Made by a program: the position numbers and the translations under genes. 64,000 nucleotides of DNA, from positions 333,761 through 397,760 of the forward strand of contig NZ_JAJQQP010000006.1 in NCBI RefSeq assembly GCF_028994805.1, written 5' to 3'. Under the pieces are notes generated by a model that saw only the letters and a program-made list of their open reading frames with translations, was not told where the DNA came from and did not search any database. The stretch is from Promicromonospora iranensis. Its GTDB lineage: Bacteria; Actinomycetota; Actinomycetes; Actinomycetales; Cellulomonadaceae. Shown piece after piece: positions 57,880 through 64,000 of this stretch; position 1 is the first letter of the stretch; each line of letters opens with the position of its first letter.

Positions 57880-59562
57880 GTGAAAGCTGAATGGTTCGAG
57901 GAGGCGACGGCACTCAGCGCCGTCGGCCGCGAGGCCCGGGCGGTGGCGTGGGACGCCACACCGCTGGGTCCGCCGAGCTCGTGGCCGGAGTCGCTGCGGC
58001 ATGCCGTGCGGCTCTGCTTCTCGACACGATTCCCGGTGATGATGGTCTGGGGCCCGGACCTGACGCTGATCTACAACGACGGCTACCGGGAGATGCTCGG
58101 CACCGACAAGCATCCCGGCGCGCAGGGTGCGCCTGCACGGGTGGTCTGGGCCGAGATTTGGGACGACATCGGCCCCCTCTTCGACACCGTGCTCACGACG
58201 GGGCAGCCGACGCTGAGCAGGGACATGTTCCTGCTCATGAACCGGTCCGGCTACGCCGAGGAGACCTACTTCACCTTCTCCTACAGCCCGTTGTCGGACG
58301 ACGACGGTCGCATCGTGGGTCTGCTGGACATCGCGACCGAGACGACGCACGAGGTCGTGGACCACCGGCGTCTGGCGACGCTCGGCGAGGTGCACGGGGC
58401 CCTGCCGACGACGTTCACCGACCTGCGGAGCTTCGCCCTGCCCGTGCTGGAGGCGCTGTCCCGGAGCGCGGACATCACCCGTGCGGCCGTCTACGACGCG
58501 AGCGGCCGTCGGGTGGTGCTGGATGCCGGGGCCGCCCCGGAGCCGGACGAGCGGGACCTCGTGGCCCGCGCGCTCCGGTCCGGGCTCCTGGAGGTCGTCC
58601 CCGGCATGGTGGTCAAGCCCGTGCGTTCGGGTGAAGGGGACGGCATCCTCGCCGTCCTCGTCCTGCGTGGGGCCGCCGTCAGACCGTGGGACGCCGCCTA
58701 CGTGCGGTTCATGGTGGTTCTCTCGAAGACGATCGGCGCCGCGCTGCGTGACGTCGTCCGGCGTCGGGCCCACGAGGACGCGCTCCGGCTCCGGGCGGCT
58801 CGCTCGGAGGAGGCACGGAGCAGGGCGACCGAGGTCTCGCTGGCGCTCCAGCGGGCCGTGCTGACCGAGCCGCCGCAGCTCGACGAGCTGCAGGTGGTCG
58901 TGCACTACCAGCCGGCCGCGGTGGAGCGGGACATCGGCGGCGACTGGTACGACGCGTTCGCCACCCGGGACGGTGCCACGACTCTCGTGATCGGCGACGT
59001 GATCGGCCACGACCTCGGCGCAGCGGTGATGATGGGCCAGCTCCGAGCCCTCGTGCGGGCCATCGGGTACGACAGCCAGGACACACCCGCGCGGGTGCTG
59101 GAACGGGTCGACGCCGCGATCGACGGCCTCGCGCTGGGGAACAAGGCGACCGCCACCGCGCTCGTGGCGCGCATCGAGCAGACCCCCGACCAGCGTCGGG
59201 AACGGATCCGGACGGTCCGGTGGTCCAGTGCGGGCCACCCGCCGCCGATCCTGGTCCGGGCCGACGGCAGGAGCGAGATCCTGCGAGTCCGCAACGACCT
59301 GCTGCTCGGGATGGATCCGGGGGCGCCTCGGCGGGACCACACGGTCGAGATCGGCCCCGGCGACACGCTGGTGCTGTACACCGACGGGCTGGTCGAGACG
59401 CGGGACAGCGGCCTGCGCACCCGCCTCGACCAGCTCGCTGCGGTCCTTGAGGGGACCCACCGCGCGGACCTGGACTCCGTCGTCGAGACAGCCCTGTCCG
59501 GCATGCTCTCTGCGACAGCCGACGACGACGTCGCGATCGTGATGGTGCGGGCCAACCCCTAG
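57880..59562 (+). CDS. PAS-GAF-PP2C (RsbU/SpoIIE-type) phosphatase
   Basis: A 560-aa cytosolic signalling phosphatase, GTG start. Residues ~20-160 are a PAS-like sensor (RFPVMMVWGPDLTLIYNDGYREMLG...). Residues ~165-300 are a GAF-like domain. After a short coiled coil, the SpoIIE domain runs ~330-560 with YQPAAVERDIGGDWYDAF (metal Asp), TLVIGDVIGHDLGAAVMMGQLRALVR and the final DDDVAIVMV. Such proteins dephosphorylate anti-anti-sigma factors; no anti-sigma or STAS gene lies nearby. The bound ligand or redox signal is unknown. Confidence 0.92.
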   Translation: MKAEWFEEATALSAVGREARAVAWDATPLGPPSSWPESLRHAVRLCFSTRFPVMMVWGPDLTLIYNDGYREMLGTDKHPGAQGAPARVVWAEIWDDIGPLFDTVLTTGQPTLSRDMFLLMNRSGYAEETYFTFSYSPLSDDDGRIVGLLDIATETTHEVVDHRRLATLGEVHGALPTTFTDLRSFALPVLEALSRSADITRAAVYDASGRRVVLDAGAAPEPDERDLVARALRSGLLEVVPGMVVKPVRSGEGDGILAVLVLRGAAVRPWDAAYVRFMVVLSKTIGAALRDVVRRRAHEDALRLRAARSEEARSRATEVSLALQRAVLTEPPQLDELQVVVHYQPAAVERDIGGDWYDAFATRDGATTLVIGDVIGHDLGAAVMMGQLRALVRAIGYDSQDTPARVLERVDAAIDGLALGNKATATALVARIEQTPDQRRERIRTVRWSSAGHPPPILVRADGRSEILRVRNDLLLGMDPGAPRRDHTVEIGPGDTLVLYTDGLVETRDSGLRTRLDQLAAVLEGTHRADLDSVVETALSGMLSATADDDVAIVMVRANP

Positions 59563-59727
59563 CTGGGCACCGCCGGCGCCGAGGGCGACAGGGCACGCCG
59601 GGACGACGGGACCGGGCCGGACGATGGTGAGGCGGACACCGCCGTCGGGCAGACTATGGCCGTGGGCGATCCCGCCCGCCGCGCTGCCCGCCCGGGCGGC
59701 GTGCTGCCCGAGCAAGGAGCAACCACG

Positions 59728-60987
59728 GTGACCGACATCCTCGACGAGCTGCAATGGCGAGGCCTGGTGGCACAGTCCACCGACGAGGCCGCGCTGCGTT
59801 CTGCACTGTCGGAGGGCACCGTGGACTATTACGTGGGCTTCGACCCCACGGCGCCGTCCCTGCACATCGGCAACCTGGTCCAGATCCTGACCGCGCGCCG
59901 GCTGCAGGACGCCGGGCACCGCCCCACCGCACTGGTCGGCGGCGCGACCGGGCTCATCGGCGACCCCAAGATGGCCGGTGAGCGCACGCTCAACGACCCC
60001 GAGGTCGTCGCCGGATGGGTGGAGCGGATCCGCAGCCAGATCGAGCCGCTGCTGACCTGGGACGGGCCGAACGCGGCCAAGATGGTGAACAACCTCGACT
60101 GGACCTCAGGCCTGTCGGCGATCGCGTTCCTGCGCGACATCGGCAAGCACTTCCGGATGAGCACCATGCTGGCCAAGGACACGGTGGCGCGGCGGCTGGG
60201 CTCCGACGAGGGCATCAGCTTCACCGAGTTCAGCTACCAGGTGCTGCAGGGCATGGACTTCCTCGAGCTGTACCGCCGGCACGGGGTGACCATGCAGACG
60301 GGCGGCAACGACCAGTGGGGCAACCTGCTGGCCGGGGTCGAGCTGGTCCGCAAGGCGGAGGGGGTGAGCGCGCACGCGCTCACGACACCGCTGATCACCA
60401 AGGCGGACGGCACCAAGTTCGGCAAGACGGAGGGCGGCGCCGTCTGGCTCGACCCGGACATGACCAGCCCGTACGCGTTCTACCAGTTCTGGCTCAACCA
60501 GGCCGACGCCGATGTCGTGAACTACCTCAAGGTCTTCACGTTCCGGTCGCGCGACGAGATCGCGGAGCTCGAGCGCGAGGTGGCCGAGCGCCCCTTCGCG
60601 CGCGAGGCCCAGAAGGCGCTCGCGGGCGACGTCACCACCCTGGTGCACGGCGCCGGTGCGACGGAGGCGGTCATCGCGGCGAGCCAGGCGCTGTTCGGCC
60701 GCGGTTCGCTCGAGGACCTCGACGCCCGCACGCTCGACGGTGCGGTGTCCGAGCTGCCGCGCGTGACGGCCAAGGCCGGTGACCTGATCGTCGACCTGCT
60801 CGCGGGCTCGGGGATCGTCTCGTCCAAGGGTGAGGCGCGCCGTGCGGTCAAGGAGGGCGGTGCGTACGTGAACAACGTCAAGGTCACCGTCGAGGACCAG
60901 GCCCTGACGACGGAGGACCTGCTGCACGGCAAGCACGCCGTGCTCCGTCGGGGCAAGAAGACCCTGGCGGTCGCGACGTCGGAGTGA
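59728..60987 (+). CDS. tyrS: Tyrosyl-tRNA synthetase
   Basis: A 419-aa class I synthetase. The HIGH motif appears as PSLHIGNL, the tyrosine pocket as [12 protein letters not shown], and the KMSKS motif as KFGKTEGG, the usual bacterial TyrRS variant. The C-terminal S4 RNA-binding domain is at ~350-415 ([21 protein letters not shown]). GTG 59728 has AAGGAG 8 nt upstream; in-frame starts further up (59656) lack support. The 165-bp upstream gap holds a TAnnnT-like GACTAT but no T-box. Confidence 0.96.
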   Translation: MTDILDELQWRGLVAQSTDEAALRSALSEGTVDYYVGFDPTAPSLHIGNLVQILTARRLQDAGHRPTALVGGATGLIGDPKMAGERTLNDPEVVAGWVERIRSQIEPLLTWDGPNAAKMVNNLDWTSGLSAIAFLRDIGKHFRMSTMLAKDTVARRLGSDEGISFTEFSYQVLQGMDFLELYRRHGVTMQTGGNDQWGNLLAGVELVRKAEGVSAHALTTPLITKADGTKFGKTEGGAVWLDPDMTSPYAFYQFWLNQADADVVNYLKVFTFRSRDEIAELEREVAERPFAREAQKALAGDVTTLVHGAGATEAVIAASQALFGRGSLEDLDARTLDGAVSELPRVTAKAGDLIVDLLAGSGIVSSKGEARRAVKEGGAYVNNVKVTVEDQALTTEDLLHGKHAVLRRGKKTLAVATSE

Positions 60988-61017
60988 CGTCCTCCGACCG
61001 GGGGTGCCGGTAGAGCG

Positions 61018-61053
61018 ACGGCGGTCGCTCGCTGACAAGCGGGCGGCCGCCGT
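61018..61053 (+). terminator. Probable tyrS terminator
   Basis: ACGGCGG and CCGCCGT (7-bp stem) enclose a second small stem CGCT/AGCG, about 30 bp after the tyrS stop. Confidence 0.45.
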
Positions 61054-61080
61054 TCGTCTGCCCGGACACTGTTGCGTCTG

Positions 61081-61104
61081 TTCTTGCCCGATTCCGGGCA
61101 AGAA
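61081..61104. promoter_or_regulatory. 10-bp perfect inverted repeat upstream of small ORF
   Basis: TTCTTGCCCG and CGGGCAAGAA flank a 4-nt loop at 38 bp before the start of the 87-aa gene. The A/T ends suggest an operator rather than a terminator, but a hairpin is also possible. Confidence 0.5.
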
Positions 61105-61142
61105 ATTGCTCTTGGTGATCTGGATGGGCCAGGCTCCTCGGC

Positions 61143-61406
61143 ATGAGGACGTCTTCCGACCTCGTCGCCCACGTGGCGGCGACCACAGGACTCACGCCTG
61201 CCGAGGCGGCGAGGGTGATCGGCGACGTCGTCGCGTACTACGCCACGCCGGTCGAGGACGTCGTCCGACGCCGGCATGCCGAGCTGAGGACCCACGGCGC
61301 CAAGAACCCCGAGATCTTCGCGCGCATCGCCGCCGAGCTCGAGCACCGCGTCGTCGCGGCACCGCGGTTCAGCGAGCGACAGCTGCGCCGGATGATCTAC
61401 GGCTGA
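61143..61406 (+). CDS. Conserved small protein of unknown function
   Basis: An 87-aa, largely helical protein: VAHVAATTGLTPAEAARVIGDVVAYYATPVEDVVRRRHAELRTHGAKNPEIFARIAAELEHRVVAAPRFSERQLRRMIYG. The first ~30 residues resemble a small helical (HU-like or HTH-like) start. The sequence pattern and tight link to glmS (38 bp) suggest a real gene. No Shine-Dalgarno sequence is obvious. I cannot assign a function. Confidence 0.75.
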   Translation: MRTSSDLVAHVAATTGLTPAEAARVIGDVVAYYATPVEDVVRRRHAELRTHGAKNPEIFARIAAELEHRVVAAPRFSERQLRRMIYG

Positions 61407-61444
61407 GCCGGCTCGGCCGAACACCCTCCCGAAGGAGCAACAGC

Positions 61445-63268
61445 ATGTGCGGAATCGTTGGTTACGTCGGCGGCCAGAGTGCGGCCCCGCTGCTCGTCGA
61501 GGCGCTCGGGCGGCTGGAGCACCGGGGGTACGACTCGGCGGGTGTCGCCGTGGTCGGATCCAGGACGCGGGTGGCCAAGCGGGCAGGGCGGGTCCGCGAC
61601 CTCGCCGAGGTCCTGCCCAAGCGCATGTCCGGCCAGGTGGGGATTGGCCACACCCGCTGGGCGACCCACGGCCCCGCGACCGACGTCAACGCTCATCCGC
61701 ACACCGACGAGAGCGGGGCGGTGGCGGTGGTGCACAACGGCATCGTCGACAACGCCGCCGCGCTCCGCGCACGCCTCGCCGACCAGGGCGTGACGCTCGC
61801 GAGCGACACCGACTCCGAGGTATTCGCGCATCTCGTCGCGCTGTCTGGCGCGGACACGCTGGAGGGCAAGGTCGTCGACGCCCTGGACGCCGTGGAGGGC
61901 ACCTACGGCCTGGCCGTGGTGCACGCCGACTTCCCGGACCGGGTGGTCGTGGCCAGGAACGGGAGCCCGCTGCTGGTCGGGGTCGGGGACAAGGAGATGT
62001 TCGTGGCCTCCGACCTGGCGGCGCTCGTGCGCCACACGACGACGGTGGCGCACCTGACCGACGGGGAGCTGGCGACCGTCACGGCGTCGGGCTTCACGAC
62101 GTTCCGCCGTGACCTGACCCGGACGCAGACCACGGCGCGCGAGGTCGACGTCGACCCCAGCGCCTACGAGCACGGGCTGGTCGACGGCCGTCCGCGCATG
62201 TACACGGAGATGCTCGAGCAGCCGGCCAGCGTGGAGCGTGCGCTGCGCGGGCGGCTCGACGAGCGGTTCGCCACGGCCCACCTGGGCGGGCTCGAGATGG
62301 ACGCCCGTGAGCTGCGCGCCGTCCGACGGGTCAAGATCCTGGGCTGCGGCTCCGCGTACTACGTGGGCCAGATGGGGGCGTCGCTCATCGAGGAGCTCGC
62401 CCGCATCCCCGCCGACGCCGAGGCCGCCAGCGAGTTCCGGTATCGCAGCCCGGTGATCGAGCCGGACACCCTGTACGTGGCGGTGAGCCAGTCGGGCGAG
62501 ACCATCGACACGCTCCTGGCCGTGGAGGAGATCCGCCGCAAGGGAGGCCGGGTCATCGGCCTCGTCAACGTGGTCGGGTCCGCGATCGCCCGCGCCTGTG
62601 ACGGGGGGATCTACCTCCACGCGGGGCCCGAGATCGCCGTCGCCTCCACGAAGGCGCTCACCACCATGAACGCGTGCTTCGCCCTGCTCGCGCTGCAGCT
62701 CGGGCGTGTGCGGGACCTGTCCGTCGCGGACGGACGCCGGCTGGTGGCCGGCCTGCAGAACCTGCCGGCCCAGATCGAGCAGGTGCTCGAGGGTGAGGAA
62801 CGGATCGCGCAGGCGGCCGAGGCGCTCGCGACGGCGGAGAGCCTGTTCTTCGTGGGCCGGGTGCGCGGGTACCCGGTCGCGCGCGAGGGCGCGCAGAAGT
62901 TCAAGGAGATCAGCTACCGGCACGCCGAGGCGTACCAGATGTCGGAGCTCAAGCACGGGCCTCTCGCGCTCATCTCGCCCGAGGTGCCGACCGTCGCCAT
63001 CGTGCCCGACGACGAGCTGACCGACCGCAACGTGGCGGCACTGCACGAGATCGCCGCCCGCGGCGGCCCGCTGGTCGTCGTGACGCACCCCGGTGTCGAC
63101 CTGGGGGAGCTGCGCGCCGAGCGGATCGACGTGCCCCGGAACGAGCGGGAGCTCGACCCCTTGCTCCTCACGGTGCCGCTGCAGCTGCTGGCGTACCACG
63201 CGGCCCTGACCCTCGGGCACGACGTCGACAAGCCGCGGAACCTGGCGAAGTCCGTCACCGTGGAGTGA
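61445..63268 (+). CDS. glmS: Glutamine-fructose-6-phosphate aminotransferase
   Basis: A 607-aa enzyme making glucosamine 6-phosphate, the entry to peptidoglycan and other amino sugars. The N-terminal Cys nucleophile follows Met (MCGIVGYVGG), with RLEHRGYDSAG and GHTRWATHG in the glutaminase domain. Two SIS domains bind the sugar (GCGSAYYVGQMGASLIEELARIPADAEAASEFRYR; SQSGETIDTLLAVEEIRRKGGRVIGLVNVVGSAIAR). KSVTVE is the conserved C-terminus. GAAGGAG precedes the ATG. No glmS ribozyme is seen in the 38-bp upstream gap. Confidence 0.97.
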   Translation: MCGIVGYVGGQSAAPLLVEALGRLEHRGYDSAGVAVVGSRTRVAKRAGRVRDLAEVLPKRMSGQVGIGHTRWATHGPATDVNAHPHTDESGAVAVVHNGIVDNAAALRARLADQGVTLASDTDSEVFAHLVALSGADTLEGKVVDALDAVEGTYGLAVVHADFPDRVVVARNGSPLLVGVGDKEMFVASDLAALVRHTTTVAHLTDGELATVTASGFTTFRRDLTRTQTTAREVDVDPSAYEHGLVDGRPRMYTEMLEQPASVERALRGRLDERFATAHLGGLEMDARELRAVRRVKILGCGSAYYVGQMGASLIEELARIPADAEAASEFRYRSPVIEPDTLYVAVSQSGETIDTLLAVEEIRRKGGRVIGLVNVVGSAIARACDGGIYLHAGPEIAVASTKALTTMNACFALLALQLGRVRDLSVADGRRLVAGLQNLPAQIEQVLEGEERIAQAAEALATAESLFFVGRVRGYPVAREGAQKFKEISYRHAEAYQMSELKHGPLALISPEVPTVAIVPDDELTDRNVAALHEIAARGGPLVVVTHPGVDLGELRAERIDVPRNERELDPLLLTVPLQLLAYHAALTLGHDVDKPRNLAKSVTVE

Positions 63269-63436
63269 CGGCGGTCCCGCCGTGGCATGCCTGGCGCGGC
63301 GGGCCGTGTGCCGCGGGCCGTGTGCTGCGGCGCGACCAGGGTGGGCGCACGGATTAGTCGGGGCCCCGCGCGATGGCGTCCCCGGGCCGATCTCTGGTGG
63401 CTTCTGGCCCGGCGTGGGGCCACTGGACGAGCCGAT

Positions 63437-63466
63437 TTGGCGGGACGGCCGGTCGCTGTGTACTGT
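63437..63466 (+). promoter_or_regulatory. rRNA operon promoter candidate 1
   Basis: TTGGCG, an 18-bp spacer and TACTGT. First of four promoter-like pairs in the gene-free stretch between glmS and the rRNA leader. 63269-63436 itself shows no feature apart from GC-rich sequence. Confidence 0.4.
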
Positions 63467-63534
63467 TCCGGTTGTTCGCCCGGCAGGGAGGCACGGACAG
63501 GAAGCGCGAGCAGCGCAACTGGCCGGTCCCGGGG

Positions 63535-63564
63535 TGGAAACCAACCCAGATCTCGTAGTAGCCT
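63535..63564 (+). promoter_or_regulatory. rRNA operon promoter candidate 2
   Basis: TGGAAA, an 18-bp spacer and TAGCCT. The weakest of the four. Confidence 0.3.
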
Positions 63565-63632
63565 TGTGCGCTCCGGAACTGGGCGGGGGCTTGTCGGATC
63601 GCCTCCCCAGACTCGGATCCTGAACAGGATCC

Positions 63633-63661
63633 TTGCGGCGGGGAACGTGATAGGGTAAGTT
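63633..63661 (+). promoter_or_regulatory. rRNA operon promoter candidate 3
   Basis: TTGCGG, a 17-bp spacer and TAAGTT. The same -10 hexamer recurs exactly 200 bp downstream. Confidence 0.55.
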
Positions 63662-63831
63662 ACACAGGTTGCCTCCGAACGGCAGATCGAGCGGCTAGCG
63701 CCGCGAACTGCTGGGAGGCGTCCCTACCTCGCCAGATCGTCGAAGCTAACGCTTCGTACGGTGGCTAAAATGGGTGCCGGAATTCATTCGGACAGTCGAA
63801 GAATTCCCTCGGCCAGCAGGCCGGCGGGGAT

Positions 63832-63861
63832 TTGGAAAAGTCCGAAAGAGCCTGGTAAGTT
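63832..63861 (+). promoter_or_regulatory. rRNA operon promoter candidate 4
   Basis: TTGGAA, an 18-bp spacer and TAAGTT, nearest to the leader. Upstream, CGAAGC/GCTTCG (63741-63756) forms a small hairpin and TAAAAT occurs at 63766. Confidence 0.55.
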
Positions 63862-63923
63862 AGAGGAACTGCCCCGGACAGGGAAGCGATCGGAAAGATT
63901 GCGACTCTGACGGTGTGCGTCGG

Positions 63924-64000
63924 TTGTTTGAGAACTCAACAGTGTGCTTGATAGTCAATGCCAAAGTTTTAACCCTTGTCGGGTGTGGCTTCGCTGACCG
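63924..64000 (+). other. rRNA operon leader; 16S gene begins beyond the window
   Basis: TTGTTTGAGAACTCAACAGT at 63924 onward, followed by GTGCTTGATAGTCAATGCC, is the leader sequence typically found shortly before 16S rRNA genes in actinobacteria. It includes antitermination and processing elements. The conserved 16S 5' end (AGAGTTTGATCCTGGCTCAG) is not reached, so no mature rRNA lies in this window. Confidence 0.75.

Noticed and set aside
57751..59919. N-terminal extension of the MFS frame across the PP2C gene
   Set aside because: The extension is low-complexity antisense of the phosphatase; a good membrane protein starts at 57750.
61407..61444. glmS ribozyme
   Set aside because: The upstream gap is only 38 bp and contains just a ribosome-binding site.
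63924..64000. 16S rRNA gene within the window
   Set aside because: The conserved 5' end of 16S is not reached; only the leader is present.

Overview
The window is GC-rich DNA (estimated by eye at a little over 70% G+C) from a Gram-positive actinobacterium. It is most likely a member of the Micrococcales near Promicromonosporaceae or Cellulomonadaceae; I cannot name the genus. The reasons are the actinobacterial gene orders (hisC-hisB-X-hisH-priA-sseB, infC-rpmI-rplT, pheST, argCJBDFRGH), the PriA-type HisA, F420-type oxidoreductases, a DUF1844 protein, many GTG starts, frequent 4-bp ATGA/GTGA overlaps, and many glycoside hydrolases. A -10-like TAnnnT hexamer sits 6-8 nt before the start codon of about a dozen genes, which points to common leaderless transcription. 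I see no phage genes, transposases, CRISPR array or tRNA.

Layout. 1-5.1 kb: end of a PPOX-fold enzyme, a secreted chitin-binding GH18 chitinase, a methyltransferase, and a RecQ helicase fused to a phosphoribosyltransferase-like domain. 5.2-9.9 kb: histidine operon ending in priA and an SseB-like gene. 9.9-11.6 kb: DUF1844 protein, coiled-coil membrane protein and lipoprotein serine protease. 11.6-21.9 kb: a mannoside and N-glycan locus with a GH38 alpha-mannosidase, a sugar-binding lipoprotein, a LacI regulator, a GH92 enzyme whose usual catalytic-acid Glu is Gln, an RDD membrane protein and a secreted GH18 resembling fungal Endo T. 22-24.2 kb: catalase and Fur-type regulator. 24.2-27.8 kb: infC-rpmI-rplT, a SpoU methyltransferase and a VanZ-like protein. 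28-33.6 kb: thpR, pheST and an SDR. 33.7-38.8 kb: secreted protein of unknown function, GH15 glucosidase, glucose dehydrogenase and an LLM oxidoreductase. 38.9-43.2 kb: SRPBCC protein, trans-aconitate methyltransferase, GH43 glycosidase, a cluster of DNA repeats and a quinone reductase. 43.2-52 kb: complete argCJBDFRGH. 52-63.3 kb: P-loop kinase, PadR plus membrane protein, DNA glycosylase, ATP-grasp ligase, MFS exporter, PP2C phosphatase, tyrS, glmS. 63.3-64 kb: promoter and leader region of an rRNA operon whose 16S gene lies beyond the window.

How genes work together. The 11.6-21.9 kb genes read as a route for yeast-type high-mannose or phosphorylated glycans. The secreted endo-glycosidase would release glycans, the binding lipoprotein would capture them, and the cytoplasmic GH92 and GH38 enzymes would trim mannose. 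A LacI repressor would act on the 14-bp palindrome ahead of the operon. The ABC permease genes are not here. The arg genes carry their own repressor gene and an ARG-box-like palindrome over the argC promoter. Several other genes have clear palindromic operators (Fur-type, MarR/TamR-type, PadR-type). Several intergenic regions hold long, nearly perfect inverted repeats that contain A/T, and the 41.9-42.1 kb gap holds a dense repeat cluster that no known feature explains.
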